Below are positions 1 through 11,779 of a DNA stretch of 64,000 bases, one piece after another; position 1 is the stretch's first letter; each line of letters starts with the position of its first letter. Both the position numbers and the translations under genes were made by a program. Source of the stretch: Streptococcus australis (GTDB taxonomy: Bacteria; Bacillota; Bacilli; Lactobacillales; Streptococcaceae); NCBI RefSeq assembly GCF_003943615.1, contig NZ_RJPZ01000004.1, positions 62,001 through 126,000 on the forward strand, in the 5' to 3' direction. The notes under the pieces were generated by a model. It saw only the letters and a program-made list of their open reading frames with translations. It had not been told where the DNA came from and did not search any database.

Positions 1-3000
1 TCATCTGCTGGGTACTGCACAGGGGTGAAGTCATAGACATCCATATAGTTTGGAATAACAACGATTCCCCCTGGGTGCTGACCGGTCGTCCGTTTAACCC
101 CAGCAGCTCCTTGCGCTAGGCGTTCCACCTCTGCATCCCGGTAATACTTGCCGTAGTCCCGCTCATAGCCTTTAACAAACCCATAGGCTGTCTTGGCAGC
201 CACCGTACCTACCGTTCCTGCACGGAAGGCATATTCTTCTCCGAAGATATCGCGAACATCCAAGTGGGCACTCGGCTGGTCCTCCCCTGAGAAGTTCAAA
301 TCAATATCGGGTACCTTGTCCCCATCAAAACCAAGGAAGGTCTCGAAAGGAATGTCTTGGCCATTTTTGCTAAGTTCGTGACCACAGTTTGGACAGTCCT
401 TATTGGGCATATCAAATCCTGAACCGTAAGAACCATCTGTGATAAACTCACTGTACTGACACTGCCCACAGACATAGTGAGGAGAAAGAGGATTAACCTC
501 GGTGATCCCAATCATGGTCGCAACGAAACTGGATCCAACAGACCCACGCGAACCAACCAAGTAGCCTCGTTCGTTGGAACGATGCACTAGCATCTGTGAA
601 GCCAGATAAATCACGGCGAATCCATTCCCCAAAATAGAGGTCAGTTCTTTTTCAATCCGCAAATCAACAATATCAGGTAGCGGATTCCCATAGATTTCAA
701 AGGCCTTCTGATAGGTCAATTCGGCAACCGTTTCTTCGGCCTTGTCGATAAATGGGGTATAGAGGTCACCCTTGACCACTTCGACAGGTTCAAAAATTTC
801 TGCCAGAGCATTGGTGTTTTCAATGACCAGTTTTCGTGCTAAGTCTTCCCCCAGAAAGGCAAATTCATCCAGCATTTCATTGGTTGTACGGAAATGGGCT
901 TTTGGTAGGGGTGCTGGTTGGGCATTTTCTCCATGGCCAATGGTCCGGTTAATCATGGCCCCTTGCCCGAGACTACGGACAATGATTTCCCGATAGATCT
1001 CTTCCTCAGGCTCTAGATAGTGGACATTCCCTGTCGCCAGGACTGGCTTGCCAAGGCGATCTCCCACCTCAATCAAGCTCTTGATGATGGTCTGGAGCTC
1101 ATCCATATCTTTGACCTGCTCTTTAGCAATGAGGGGCGCATAAATGGCTGGAGGCATGACCTCGATAAAGTCATAATACTTGGCCACTTCCACTGCCGCG
1201 TCAACTCCTTGAGAGACGACCGCGTCAAAGACTTCTCCTTCAGAACAAGCTGATCCTAAAATCAAACCTTCCCGATGGGCATCTAAAACTGTCCGCGGAA
1301 TCCGAGGAACTCCCTCAAAATATTGGGTATTGGAAAGGGAGACCAGTTTGAACATGTTTTTCAAGCCGGTCTGGTTCTTGACATAGATGGTTGCGTGTTT
1401 GACCCGAGCCTTTTTGTAGGAATCCGGACTAATCAAATCCAAATTCAGCTTGGCCAGATTGGTCACGCCATGCTTTTCTGCTACATCCTTGATAAAGATA
1501 AAGAGCAGACGGCCCGTCGCTTCTGCATCATAGTTGGCCATATGGTGATGTTCCAAAGCAACCCCAAAGCGCTTGGTCAAGGGTCCCAAACCATGACGCT
1601 TGTACTCAGGATAAAGGTTCCGAGCGAACTCTAACGTATCAATTATTGGCTGAGTGATTTTAGGAAGGCCATGACGCTCATAGTTGGCATTCATGAAGCC
1701 CACGTCAAAAGTGGCATTGTGGGCAACCAGAACCGCATCCTTGCAGAATTCCTGGAACTCCTCCAAGACCTGTTTCAAAGGTTTGGCATTGCGAACATGG
1801 TCATCAGTAATCCCTGTCAGATCCGTTGTAAAGGCGGAAATGGGGTGGCCTGGATTGATAAACTCATCAAATTCAGCAATGATGTTGCCCTTGTGCATTT
1901 TAGAAGCGGCAACCTGAATCAGATCATTGTAAATCGCTGAGAGTCCTGTCGTTTCCACGTCAAAAACCACATAGGTTGCTTCGTGAAGATCTAGATCAAC
2001 TTCATTGTAGGTAATCGGCACGCGGTCTTCAACGATATTGGCTTCCATCCCATAGATGAGTTGGATACCAGCTTTTTTAGCTGCCTTGTAACCATGAGGG
2101 AAGGACTGCACATTGCCATGATCGGTAATAGCAACTGCCTTGTGGCCCCATTTGGCAGCTTTTGCGACCAACTCCTCTACCTCAGGTAGGGCATCCATGG
2201 TCGACATATTGGTATGGGCATGGAACTCGACCCGATGCTCGCCTTCTGGCATCAGATCCTTGCGCTCATAGTGGACCACTTCTTGAACATCTTGAACATT
2301 CATGGTCAAATCTCGTGTAAAGTTATTGACCTCGATATTCCCACGAACCCGTAACCAAGAGTTTTTCTTGATCATATCAAACTTCTGAGCTTCTTCTTCA
2401 TTTTTAGCCCATTTCTGGAGCGAAAAACTGGAGGTATAGTCGGTCATCTTGAAATTGATCAAGACTCGACCTGTCCGAGTTACCTTTTGCTCGACATCAA
2501 AGACGACCCCTTCAAAAACAATGCGATTCTCTTCTGTCGTGATATCAATCATAGGAGTGATCTCTGCCTTATCCAGCTTAGGCTTGGCCGCAGCCTTTTT
2601 GGCTTTGAAATCAAAGGCTGGTTTTTCCTCTGCTGGCGGTGGGGCCATTTGAGACAAGGACTCCATAGCCCGCAAAGTTTCTTCGTTGGCTGCTTGGAAG
2701 ATTTGATCCTTCTCAGCTTCGAAGGCCTGTTGGAGTTCTTCTGTCAACTGGTCATCAGCTTCTACCCGACACTGAAAATGAGGAAAACCAAACTTGGTCA
2801 ATTGACTAGCAAGATTTGGCAGATGGTTTTTCCGGTGATGCTCCGTATCCACAGATGAAGGGCCACTAATGATCAACTCTTCTCCCTGTGCACGAACCTG
2901 CAAGTGTTGATACATGCTCTTAAAGCCTTGGCTCGCACAGGGACCATCTTCAAAAGCTTCCTGGTAATAGGCTTGCAAGAGGTCCTCACTAAAAGTTGGA

Positions 3001-3245
3001 TTCTTTACCTGAATCTCAAACACCGCTCGATTGCCTGTCTTTGAAAACTCCTCAGCCAAGCGGTTTTTGAGCTCCTGAAAAATCGTGATGGGAAGAATTT
3101 CGGCAAAAACAAAACGAAATTCCCAAACACGACTGAGCTTATGGACGATGACCTCTTGGATTTCAGCCCCTTCAAAAGCGCCTGATTCACGCATTTCCAA
3201 AGGCATCCCTAACTGATTCATTAAGATTTCAAAGCTAGTTGACAT
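1..3245 (-). CDS. polC: DNA polymerase III PolC, alpha subunit (partial, C-terminal part outside window)
   Basis: Gram-positive replicative DNA polymerase with built-in 3'-5' proofreading. The first ~1081 codons are present; PolC is usually about 1460 residues, so the rest lies left of the window. The reading frame shows an N-terminal domain, an OB-fold region, a DEDD exonuclease beginning with DVETTG near residue 427, PHP segments, a zinc-binding pair CGQC and CPNC near residues 930-950, and the polymerase catalytic motif [12 protein letters not shown] near residue 982. The start is the ATG at 3245, preceded by a GGGAGA Shine-Dalgarno. The gene follows proS in the same direction, but a terminator lies between them, so it probably has its own promoter. 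The identification is secure; no disruption was seen in the part read. Confidence 0.96.
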   Translation of the reverse strand, partial: MSTSFEILMNQLGMPLEMRESGAFEGAEIQEVIVHKLSRVWEFRFVFAEILPITIFQELKNRLAEEFSKTGNRAVFEIQVKNPTFSEDLLQAYYQEAFEDGPCASQGFKSMYQHLQVRAQGEELIISGPSSVDTEHHRKNHLPNLASQLTKFGFPHFQCRVEADDQLTEELQQAFEAEKDQIFQAANEETLRAMESLSQMAPPPAEEKPAFDFKAKKAAAKPKLDKAEITPMIDITTEENRIVFEGVVFDVEQKVTRTGRVLINFKMTDYTSSFSLQKWAKNEEEAQKFDMIKKNSWLRVRGNIEVNNFTRDLTMNVQDVQEVVHYERKDLMPEGEHRVEFHAHTNMSTMDALPEVEELVAKAAKWGHKAVAITDHGNVQSFPHGYKAAKKAGIQLIYGMEANIVEDRVPITYNEVDLDLHEATYVVFDVETTGLSAIYNDLIQVAASKMHKGNIIAEFDEFINPGHPISAFTTDLTGITDDHVRNAKPLKQVLEEFQEFCKDAVLVAHNATFDVGFMNANYERHGLPKITQPIIDTLEFARNLYPEYKRHGLGPLTKRFGVALEHHHMANYDAEATGRLLFIFIKDVAEKHGVTNLAKLNLDLISPDSYKKARVKHATIYVKNQTGLKNMFKLVSLSNTQYFEGVPRIPRTVLDAHREGLILGSACSEGEVFDAVVSQGVDAAVEVAKYYDFIEVMPPAIYAPLIAKEQVKDMDELQTIIKSLIEVGDRLGKPVLATGNVHYLEPEEEIYREIIVRSLGQGAMINRTIGHGENAQPAPLPKAHFRTTNEMLDEFAFLGEDLARKLVIENTNALAEIFEPVEVVKGDLYTPFIDKAEETVAELTYQKAFEIYGNPLPDIVDLRIEKELTSILGNGFAVIYLASQMLVHRSNERGYLVGSRGSVGSSFVATMIGITEVNPLSPHYVCGQCQYSEFITDGSYGSGFDMPNKDCPNCGHELSKNGQDIPFETFLGFDGDKVPDIDLNFSGEDQPSAHLDVRDIFGEEYAFRAGTVGTVAAKTAYGFVKGYERDYGKYYRDAEVERLAQGAAGVKRTTGQHPGGIVVIPNYMDVYDFTPVQYPAD

Positions 3246-3341
3246 GATTTCTCCCTGACGAATTACTAGCCTTTATTTTATCATATTTCGCCTAACTTTT
3301 CGACTGTCAGAAGGTCCTTTCGTCTAGCTGGCTCAGCTTAC

Positions 3342-3380
3342 AAAAAAGAAGGCTAGGGTGTTGAGCATCCTAACCTTCTA
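3342..3380 (-). terminator. Rho-independent terminator after proS
   Basis: Inverted repeat AGAAGG-TAGG / CCTA-CCTTCT with an 11-nt loop. On the minus strand it is followed by a run of T. It separates proS from polC. Confidence 0.75.
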
Positions 3381-3387
3381 CTATTGC

Positions 3388-5238
<1,851 letters not shown>

Positions 5239-5255
5239 TCAGATTCATTCCTTTT

Positions 5256-6515
5256 CTATTTCAAAAATAATTTCATGATATCGTTCCAAGTCACGGCAAT
5301 CATCAGGATAACCATGACCGCCACTCCAGCAAGGGTCAAGTAGGTTTCTACCTCCTGTTTAAGAGGTTTTCTACGAACAAGCTCGATCAGATTGATCAAG
5401 ATTTTCCCACCATCCAAAGCCGGAATAGGAATCAAGTTAAAGATTCCGATATTAATAGACAGCATGGCCATCAAGGATAGGATCGCTGGAAGTCCTAGCT
5501 CCGCAGCTTGCGAACTAGCTTTGTAGATCGCTACCGGACCACCCAACTTGTTCAAACTAAAGTGGAAGATGATATCCTTCAAGGCCGTCAAAATACGAGT
5601 TGCTGTGTACCAAGTATCTGTCACACCTGAGAAAAGCTTATCTAGGAAGCCTGTCTTGACAGCATTGGTCACACCGATATAATACCGTCCCCCATCTTCT
5701 TCTGGTTGAACCGTCACTTTTTGAGTTTTCCCGTCTCGTTCATAGGTAATCGTTACTTCTGGATTTTTTCCTTTGTTACGGGTCGCCTTCTGGACAGAAT
5801 CTGTCAACTCATCCCAGTTGGAGACCTTGTATTCATTGATTTGAACGATCTGGTCATTGTCTTTCAAGCCAGCCTTAGCCACCACTCCTTGGGGAACGAC
5901 CTGAACATGGTTGCTATAGTAGTCCACTGCACCTCCCTGCATAAAGGCAAGGAGAGAGTACACGACAATACTTAAGATAAAGTTGTTCATTGGACCAGCA
6001 AAGTTGGTCATCAGGCGTCCCCAGATACTAGCGTTTTGATACTGCACATCCAGAGGAGCAATCCGTACTTCTGTCCCATCTTCCTCAACGATTGTTGCAT
6101 CATGGTGGACAGGATAAGTTTTGGTCTCTTCGATAACGATTCCTGTAATTTGAAGTTTATCCTCAAAATCAAAATCTGTGACATTCATGGGAAGAGCTGT
6201 CTGGTCGATATTTTTTCCAGAAAGGTTAATCCGAACAACTGTTCCCTCAGGGTTCAAAGTCAGACTGACAGGAGTTCCTGTCTTAATCTCTGTCGTGTCT
6301 TCGCCCCAACCTGCCATTCGGACATAGCCCCCCAATGGAAGGATTCGAATAGTATAGGCTGTTCCGTCCTTGCCTACATGGGCAAAAATCTTCGGCCCCA
6401 TCCCAATCGCAAACTCGCGGACTAGGATGCCTGATTTTTTTGCAAAATAGAAATGACCGAACTCATGCACCAGGACAATGACGCCAAAAATGATAATAAA
6501 GGCAATAAATTGCAT
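5256..6515 (-). CDS. rseP: Site-2 zinc metalloprotease RseP/Eep (M50)
   Basis: Intramembrane protease. In streptococci and enterococci the Eep orthologue trims signal-peptide remnants, including those that become short hydrophobic or other signalling peptides. The zinc motif HEFGH is at residues 17-21 in the first membrane segment, the second metal motif [11 protein letters not shown] lies near the C-terminus, and a PDZ domain lies between (about residues 190-265). There are four predicted membrane segments. The length of 419 residues is normal. It lies between cdsA (41 nt upstream) and proS (17 nt downstream). The peptide-responsive type of regulator encoded at 17971-18897 is one possible beneficiary of Eep activity; that link is inference. 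Confidence 0.95.
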   Translation of the reverse strand: MQFIAFIIIFGVIVLVHEFGHFYFAKKSGILVREFAIGMGPKIFAHVGKDGTAYTIRILPLGGYVRMAGWGEDTTEIKTGTPVSLTLNPEGTVVRINLSGKNIDQTALPMNVTDFDFEDKLQITGIVIEETKTYPVHHDATIVEEDGTEVRIAPLDVQYQNASIWGRLMTNFAGPMNNFILSIVVYSLLAFMQGGAVDYYSNHVQVVPQGVVAKAGLKDNDQIVQINEYKVSNWDELTDSVQKATRNKGKNPEVTITYERDGKTQKVTVQPEEDGGRYYIGVTNAVKTGFLDKLFSGVTDTWYTATRILTALKDIIFHFSLNKLGGPVAIYKASSQAAELGLPAILSLMAMLSINIGIFNLIPIPALDGGKILINLIELVRRKPLKQEVETYLTLAGVAVMVILMIAVTWNDIMKLFLK

Positions 6516-6556
6516 ACACGCTCCTTCGTTTTATCTGATGATTGGATGATTTCTGT

Positions 6557-7360
6557 TTAAAACAGACCGAAGAATAGCATCAGTGGGAAGACAAAAATCA
6601 AGCTATCAAATCGATCTAAGACACCACCGTGGCCAGGAATAAAACGGCCAGAGTCTTTCACTCCAAAATGGCGCTTGATGGCACTTTCAACTAAGTCACC
6701 AAACTGAGCTGCTATACTGAAAAGAATAGTAAAGAGAATCATGGTCACCCAACCGTAAGATCCTGCAACAGTACGATCTAGTATCATAAAGATCAGTGTC
6801 ACGACGACAGCACAAGCTATCCCACCTAGACTTCCTTCAACAGTCTTATTGGGCGATACTCTTGGCAAGAGTTTTTTCTTACCGAACTGGCTCCCAATGA
6901 AATAGGCCCCTGAATCCGTTGCCCAAACAATAAAGAGAGCCAAAAGAATTTTATCCACACCTGCTAAGCGAGCTTGAATCAAGGCATGGAAGCCAAAACC
7001 AACATAAAAGCTAGAAGCAATCGGATAGACAACCTCGTCATAGGTATAGCCTTGCGCCAAGACAGTTGTCCCCATCAATAATAAGACCAAAAGGCCGTAG
7101 GCGATGAAATTGCCACCTGCTGGCAAGAAAGGGAGGTAACTCTCTAATGGCAGAGCCAACACAAGAGCTGCTAGCATAGCCAAGGCTCCTTCGATGGTTT
7201 CGGTCTGCAAGCCTTTCATCTTCAGCAATTCATGAACACCCAACATAGCGATGAGTCCCACTACAATCTGAAAAACAACTCCTCCAATAAGGACGACTGG
7301 AATAAAGAAAGCTAAGGCGATTCCTCCAAAAATAACTCGCTTCTGTAAATCTTTTCTCAT
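6557..7360 (-). CDS. cdsA: Phosphatidate cytidylyltransferase (CDP-diacylglycerol synthase)
   Basis: Makes CDP-diacylglycerol from phosphatidic acid and CTP, the entry point to phosphatidylglycerol and cardiolipin synthesis. The 267-residue protein is almost entirely membrane segments and ends with the family signature KDSGRFIPGHGGVLDRFD followed by a final helix. It starts 11 nt after uppS and is followed by rseP, the conserved streptococcal order. Confidence 0.95.
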   Translation of the reverse strand: MRKDLQKRVIFGGIALAFFIPVVLIGGVVFQIVVGLIAMLGVHELLKMKGLQTETIEGALAMLAALVLALPLESYLPFLPAGGNFIAYGLLVLLLMGTTVLAQGYTYDEVVYPIASSFYVGFGFHALIQARLAGVDKILLALFIVWATDSGAYFIGSQFGKKKLLPRVSPNKTVEGSLGGIACAVVVTLIFMILDRTVAGSYGWVTMILFTILFSIAAQFGDLVESAIKRHFGVKDSGRFIPGHGGVLDRFDSLIFVFPLMLFFGLF

Positions 7361-7371
7361 ATATTTCTCTC

Positions 7372-8121
7372 CTATACACCACCAAAGCGTCGATGACGAT
7401 GGCTGTATTCTTCTATTGCATCATGCAAGGCCTTTTCTCCAAAATCCGGCCACATCACATCGGTAAAGTAAAGCTCACTATAGGCCGCTTGCCAAGGCAA
7501 AAAGTTACTCAAGCGAAGCTCCCCACTGGTCCGAATAATCAGGTCAGGATCTCGTAAGTCCTTGGGTAGACTATTGGTATACAAATAATTGGCAATCATC
7601 TCTTCTGAAATATCGCCTGGATTCAAGCGCGCATCTAGGACTTCCTGGGCAATTTGTTTGACTGCTTGGGTCAGTTCTGCCCGTCCTCCATAGTTCAAGG
7701 CGAAATTCAATATCAAGCCTGTATTGGAGCGTGTTAAGGCCTCTGCCTTTTCCAGAGCCTCCAAGGTTTCCTTCGGAAGACGGGAAACCTCGCCAATCAT
7801 CTGGATCTTCACATTATTTTTGTGAAGCTCTGGAACAAAGCGGTCATAGAATTCAACTGGAAGATTCATGATAAAGCTCACTTCCTGTTGAGGACGTGTC
7901 CAGTTTTCAGTTGAGAAAGCATAGACCGTTAGGGCCTGCACACCCATCTCCTTGGCTGCAATGGTTACTTCTTGCAAAGCCTCCATACCAGCTTTATGCC
8001 CAAAGACACGAGGTTGCATCCGTTTTTTGGCCCAACGACCATTCCCATCCATGATAATTCCAATATGCTTGGGCACTTCTAGGGGAACACTTAACTTTTC
8101 TTTCTTTTTAAAACGAAACAT
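7372..8121 (-). CDS. uppS: Undecaprenyl pyrophosphate synthase (cis-prenyltransferase)
   Basis: Condenses isopentenyl diphosphate onto farnesyl diphosphate to give the C55 carrier for cell-wall and capsule precursors. The catalytic DGNGRWA motif lies near residue 26, and the conserved AFSTENW and RTSGELRLSNFLPWQ stretches follow. At 249 residues it has normal length. It is the first gene of the uppS-cdsA-rseP-proS run; a weak AGG ribosome site precedes the ATG. Confidence 0.96.
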   Translation of the reverse strand: MFRFKKKEKLSVPLEVPKHIGIIMDGNGRWAKKRMQPRVFGHKAGMEALQEVTIAAKEMGVQALTVYAFSTENWTRPQQEVSFIMNLPVEFYDRFVPELHKNNVKIQMIGEVSRLPKETLEALEKAEALTRSNTGLILNFALNYGGRAELTQAVKQIAQEVLDARLNPGDISEEMIANYLYTNSLPKDLRDPDLIIRTSGELRLSNFLPWQAAYSELYFTDVMWPDFGEKALHDAIEEYSHRHRRFGGV

Positions 8122-8220
8122 GTTTTTCTACCTATTTCACTGTTTTTATCGCTTCATTATATCATAAATCCGCTTAAAATGGCAGTCTTATCCCTTTTCT
8201 AGGGGGATCTAGCTAAAAAT

Positions 8221-8244
8221 GAAAAAAGCGACCTTTTGATCGCT
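8221..8244 (-). terminator. Terminator after yajC
   Basis: Hairpin AGCGA / TCGCT with an 8-nt loop. On the minus strand it is followed by TTTTTTC. It separates yajC from uppS. Confidence 0.65.
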
Positions 8245-8252
8245 CCTTCTTA

Positions 8253-8582
8253 TTATTCACCGTCGATGATAGAATCTGATTCGCCAGCGCCTTCAACTGC
8301 ACTAGCTGTCACTCCTTCTGAAACTGGCAAAACTGTTTTAATAGCTGTCAATTCAAATGTGAGATATACGCCATCCACATCCAAGACAACGGTTTTCCGT
8401 TCAGTATCTACTTCATCAACTGTTCCATACAAACCACCGATGGTAATCACTTCATACCCTTTTTGAAGCTTGTTCAAGCTTTCCATCCGTTTTTGGTATT
8501 GTTTCTTTTGGCTACGGCTCATGAAGAACATCATTCCGACCATTAGCGCAAGCATAAATAGCAAGGTTGTACCACTTTGCAT
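8253..8582 (-). CDS. yajC: Preprotein translocase subunit YajC
   Basis: Small accessory subunit of the Sec holotranslocon. It has one N-terminal membrane helix (residues about 4-20), the typical FFMSRSQKKQ junction, then a soluble domain with KGYEVITIGGLYGTV. The length of 109 residues fits the family. The start ATG has a good AAGGAG site 6 nt upstream. The acidic C-terminal tail is usual in streptococci. Confidence 0.93.
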   Translation of the reverse strand: MQSGTTLLFMLALMVGMMFFMSRSQKKQYQKRMESLNKLQKGYEVITIGGLYGTVDEVDTERKTVVLDVDGVYLTFELTAIKTVLPVSEGVTASAVEGAGESDSIIDGE

Positions 8583-8770
8583 ACCATTTCTCCTTTTTAA
8601 ATCATATATGCTCTACTATAGCAAATTTTATAGGGATTTTCAATATGAACCCCTGATTTTCAAAAAATAAGTCGGTAGATGGAGATGGTCTACTCACTAT
8701 TCGATCCAGACAGCTTTCCTAGTGATTCCTTTTTTTAGAAAAAGAAAAAACCATAAAAAATAGGTTTTTG

Positions 8771-9016
8771 CTAATCAATTGTGATTCCATATTTTTCATG
8801 ATTTTTATCATACCATTCAATCAACAACATGGCTGTTTGGTAGGTAATGTTTTTAATTTTACTGGTTCCTTTTGTCAAGGTAGCTAGACTCATCTTGCTA
8901 ATATCTGTCTCAGTCGCTACTCTATAACTTGTCACCTTTCCATCCACCATCAATTGAACGACAGCTTCAACTTTCTTATAATCTTTTGTCGAATAAATAT
9001 CAATTGGATTTTTCAT
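8771..9016 (-). CDS. Small HTH-like protein of unknown function
   Basis: An 81-residue protein with no family I can name firmly. Residues about 31-70 (YRVATETDISKMSLATLTKG, then a second helix and an ITYQTAMLLIEWYDKN end) read like a phage Cro/CI-type helix-turn-helix followed by its last helix. This suggests a small DNA-binding protein or a relic of one. The start ATG at 9016 has an AGGATGA sequence upstream. It stands alone between yajC and clpL, with a weak A/T-rich hairpin (near 8746-8768) after its stop. The coding call is supported by frame and ribosome site only. Confidence 0.6.
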   Translation of the reverse strand: MKNPIDIYSTKDYKKVEAVVQLMVDGKVTSYRVATETDISKMSLATLTKGTSKIKNITYQTAMLLIEWYDKNHEKYGITID

Positions 9017-9230
9017 AAAATCATCCTATCCCCTTAAATTTAGTCTTTTATATATTATATAATTTATTTGTTCATTTATAAGAAAATCTTGCTTACAGAC
9101 GCTTTCTAAGGCATTTTCATACTGTTTTTTGCACCAATTTATGAAAAATCATACCTATTTTTTATCATTTTTCACTTTCTGGGAAAAAAAACGATAAAAC
9201 TATACCTCATATATTTTTCTTTTGTTGACA
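9017..9230. other. A/T-rich intergenic stretch
   Basis: Between the small HTH-like gene and the clpL terminator. Very A/T-rich, with no open frame with a ribosome site and no strong hairpin. It presumably contains the promoter of the small gene. Confidence 0.5.
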
Positions 9231-9266
9231 TAAAAAAGGCTACGAATTTCTTCCTAGCCTTCTTTT
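9231..9266 (-). terminator. Terminator after clpL
   Basis: Stem AAGGCTA / TAGCCTT with a 12-nt loop and flanking A and T runs. It can terminate transcription in both directions. Confidence 0.7.
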
Positions 9267-9306
9267 TCAACTGATTTTCTCTCGTTTATGGTGCTAGATG
9301 TCCCGG

Positions 9307-11412
9307 TTATTCTTCTGAGGTTCCATTCTCTTTAATAACCAATTCTCCATCTTCCATATCTGCCAACAAGTGTTTTGCGTCAAGGTGATCCAAGTGGAAG
9401 TCTGTCACCTTATCACGGATTTGTTGTTCAACAACCCGACGGAGTGGACGAACACCCATGACTTCATCGTAACCTTCTTCGGTCATGTATTCTTTAGCTG
9501 CATCGGTAACTGTCAAATCAATGTTTTTCTTAGCAAGCGTCTTGTTCACTTCTGCTAACATCAAGTCAACAATCTTAGAAAGATCTTCCTTGCTCAAGTG
9601 CGAGAACTCAATCACAGCATTGAAGCGGTTGAGGAATTCTGGACGGAAGAATGGTTTCAAACGATCCATGAGTTCTGGTTTGTCCGCATCTTCTGTCAAG
9701 TTAGCTTCATAACCAAAGCCAGCGTTTGAAGTAGCGATAATGACCGTATTCTTGAAGTTAACGGTGTTTCCTTGACCATCTGTCAAACGACCATCATCCA
9801 AGACTTGAAGGAGTAAAGTGATCACTTGAGGATCCGCCTTTTCAATCTCATCAAGAAGGACGATAGAGTAAGGATTGCGACGAACACGTTCTGTCAAGGT
9901 ATTGTTGTTATCATCGTAACCAACATAACCAGCAGTGGTACCAATTAATTTAGAAACGGCTGTACGATCACTGTATTCTGACATGTCCAAACGGATGATG
10001 GCATCTTTGGTACCGAACATATCAAGGGCCAATTGTTTAGCCAACTCAGTCTTACCGACACCAGTAGGTCCTACAAAGAGGAAGCTACCGATTGGACGAT
10101 TGCCTTCGTCAAAGCCTGCACGGTTCCGACGAATGGCTTTTGCAACAGCTTCAACGGCCTTGTCTTGACCGATAACTTTGGTTTGCAAACGGTGACCCAT
10201 ATCTTTCAAACGTTCGATATCAGTTGCACCCATTTGAGATACTGGAATACCTGTCATCCGTTCTACTGATTCAGCCACATCGTTGATCGTTGCTGTTACT
10301 TTATGGTCTTCCGTATGGTTAGCAATTTGTTTTTCCAGTTCTTCGATACGAATCTTAGCATTAAGGGCTGCTTCATAGTCTTCTTTAGCTGCAGCTTCTT
10401 CTTGTTTGTTTTTTTCCGCTTGGATTTCGTGCTCAACTGCATGTACATCTGTTACTGGGTGTTGAGCCGCCAAGTGAGCAGCTGTCACGTCGACCAAGTC
10501 GATTGCCTTATCAGGCAAGCTACGTTGTGGAATGTATTGAACAGAATAATCAACTGCTGCTTTCAAGACTTCATCTGGCAAGACAACATTGTGGTGTTTT
10601 TCATAAAGGTCACGGATTCCTTGGAGGATCTTGAAAGTATCTTCAGCAGATGGAGCATTGACCTTGACTTCGTTGAAACGACGGGCAAGGGCAGCGTTCT
10701 TCAAGATGGTGTTGCGGTATTCGTCTTGAGTGGTTGCCCCAATCACGGTCAATTCACCACGTGAAAGAGCTGGTTTCAAGATATCCGCAAGACCTTTAGA
10801 TCCTTGCCCATCCCCTGTGCTACCCGCACCAAGGATTTGATGGATTTCATCAAAGAAGAGGATAATGTTTCCAGCTTCTTTAACTTCGTTGACCAAGTTT
10901 TGAATATTTTCTTCGAAGCTACCACGGTATTGCGTACCAGCTTCTAGACCAGAAATATCGATCGAAATAATTTCTTTGTTCTTGATGGCTGCTGGAACGT
11001 CACCATTCACGATAGCTTGGGCCAAGCCTTCTACAACAGCTGTCTTACCAACACCTGCATCCCCTACAAGGACAGGGTTATTCTTGGTACGACGAGACAA
11101 GATTTCAGCAGTTTCTTGAATTTCTTTGTTGCGTCCGATAACTGGATCCAATTTTCCTTCACGGGCTTCTTCAGTCAAGTTGCGGCCGAGCTTCGCAAGG
11201 ATCCCATCTTGTTTCATGCCTTTGCCTTGTTGCTGTTGCACTGGCCCACTTCCTTCGGTTGGAAGTTGACCCGTTTGACGGTAAATAGCGAATTCTTCAG
11301 GTGTTACTTCACGACCATTGATCATGTAGCGACGGCTTTCAGAACGAAAACCACCCATATTTCCCATTAGTTGATTGAAAAGATCATCCATATTGTTAAA
11401 GTTGTTATTCAT
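9307..11412 (-). CDS. clpL: ATP-dependent Clp ATPase ClpL (HSP100 chaperone)
   Basis: Two-domain AAA+ unfoldase of the ClpL type, a stress chaperone in streptococci, lactobacilli and staphylococci. The N-terminus is Asn-rich ([17 protein letters not shown]) and lacks both the ClpC N-domain repeats and the ClpE zinc finger. The first Walker A, GDAGVGKT, is at residues 117-124 with FFDEIH as Walker B. A UVR-like coiled coil lies around residues 325-360, and the second Walker [10 protein letters not shown] is near residue 447. The length of 701 residues is normal. No CtsR heptads or CIRCE element were seen upstream; instead there is a long leader with an upstream ORF (see separate entries), so control may be unusual. 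Ribosome site AGAGG before the ATG. Confidence 0.95.
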   Translation of the reverse strand: MNNNFNNMDDLFNQLMGNMGGFRSESRRYMINGREVTPEEFAIYRQTGQLPTEGSGPVQQQQGKGMKQDGILAKLGRNLTEEAREGKLDPVIGRNKEIQETAEILSRRTKNNPVLVGDAGVGKTAVVEGLAQAIVNGDVPAAIKNKEIISIDISGLEAGTQYRGSFEENIQNLVNEVKEAGNIILFFDEIHQILGAGSTGDGQGSKGLADILKPALSRGELTVIGATTQDEYRNTILKNAALARRFNEVKVNAPSAEDTFKILQGIRDLYEKHHNVVLPDEVLKAAVDYSVQYIPQRSLPDKAIDLVDVTAAHLAAQHPVTDVHAVEHEIQAEKNKQEEAAAKEDYEAALNAKIRIEELEKQIANHTEDHKVTATINDVAESVERMTGIPVSQMGATDIERLKDMGHRLQTKVIGQDKAVEAVAKAIRRNRAGFDEGNRPIGSFLFVGPTGVGKTELAKQLALDMFGTKDAIIRLDMSEYSDRTAVSKLIGTTAGYVGYDDNNNTLTERVRRNPYSIVLLDEIEKADPQVITLLLQVLDDGRLTDGQGNTVNFKNTVIIATSNAGFGYEANLTEDADKPELMDRLKPFFRPEFLNRFNAVIEFSHLSKEDLSKIVDLMLAEVNKTLAKKNIDLTVTDAAKEYMTEEGYDEVMGVRPLRRVVEQQIRDKVTDFHLDHLDAKHLLADMEDGELVIKENGTSEE

Positions 11413-11458
11413 ATTGTTTACCTCTAATTTACATAATTTTAATTTGTTCTTGAAAATG

Positions 11459-11532
11459 AGTAGCTGAATTGGCTACTTTAATTCTGTTTACATAATTTTG
11501 TTTTGATTTTAAATGAATAGCCTCAAGGGCTA
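11459..11532 (-). promoter_or_regulatory. Two alternative hairpins in the clpL leader
   Basis: Hairpin 1 (11518-11532) is TAGCC / GGCTA with a 5-nt loop; its 5' arm starts at the TAG stop of the upstream ORF. Hairpin 2 (11459-11477) is AGTAGC / GCTACT with a 7-nt loop. The 3' arm of hairpin 1 (GGCTATT) can instead pair with the 5' side of hairpin 2 (AGTAGCC). This is the layout of a translational or transcriptional attenuator. The pairing was read by eye; function is inferred. Confidence 0.5.
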
Positions 11533-11586
11533 GCATCTTGTATTTCTTCTTTTATCAATTAGTTTTCTATATTTTGGAAATAGCAT
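11530..11586 (-). CDS. Upstream ORF / putative leader peptide of clpL (18 aa)
   Basis: Short basic peptide MLFPKYRKLIDKRRNTRC within the clpL 5' leader. Its ATG has an AAAGGAG Shine-Dalgarno 8 nt upstream, better than that of clpL itself. Its stop codon forms the beginning of leader hairpin 1, so a ribosome finishing or stalling on it would mask that hairpin. The predicted transcript begins about 68 nt upstream. No homologue is known to me; the assignment as a regulatory leader peptide rests on position, ribosome site and overlap with the hairpins. Confidence 0.5.
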   Translation of the reverse strand: MLFPKYRKLIDKRRNTRC

Positions 11587-11660
11587 CTTACCATCTCCTT
11601 TCCACTATTGATCCTGTAAACTTTTGAGATTTCCTCAACCTCTTTTTGTTTACATAAATT

Positions 11661-11689
11661 ATTATAAACCCAAAAAAAGTTTTTGTCAA
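11661..11689 (-). promoter_or_regulatory. clpL promoter
   Basis: On the minus strand TTGACA, a 17-nt spacer and TATAAT: a consensus vegetative promoter. It predicts a start near 11654 and a ~240-nt leader before clpL. TTTACATAA-type motifs recur at about 11429, 11487, 11649 and 11694. Confidence 0.85.
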
Positions 11690-11719
11690 CACTTTTTACA
11701 TAATTTTTTAAAAATATTG

Positions 11720-11748
11720 TTTACTTTTTGATTGAATCTAGGTAAAAT
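11720..11748 (+). promoter_or_regulatory. Promoter of the Jag_N/DUF4839 gene
   Basis: TTTACT, 17-nt spacer, TAAAAT on the plus strand, ending 31 nt before the ATG at 11780. It is moderately consensus-like and divergent from the clpL promoter. Confidence 0.5.
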
Positions 11749-11779
11749 AATTATAAAATTAATAATTAAGGATATCATC

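Noticed and set aside
10303-10764. Long antisense frames inside clpL, leuS, rel and other genes
   Set aside because: They are shadows of the codon pattern of well-identified genes on the other strand, without ribosome sites or recognisable products.
11413-11700. CtsR or HrcA (CIRCE) sites expected before clpL
   Set aside because: Neither GGTCAAA heptads in tandem nor the CIRCE inverted repeat could be found on either strand.
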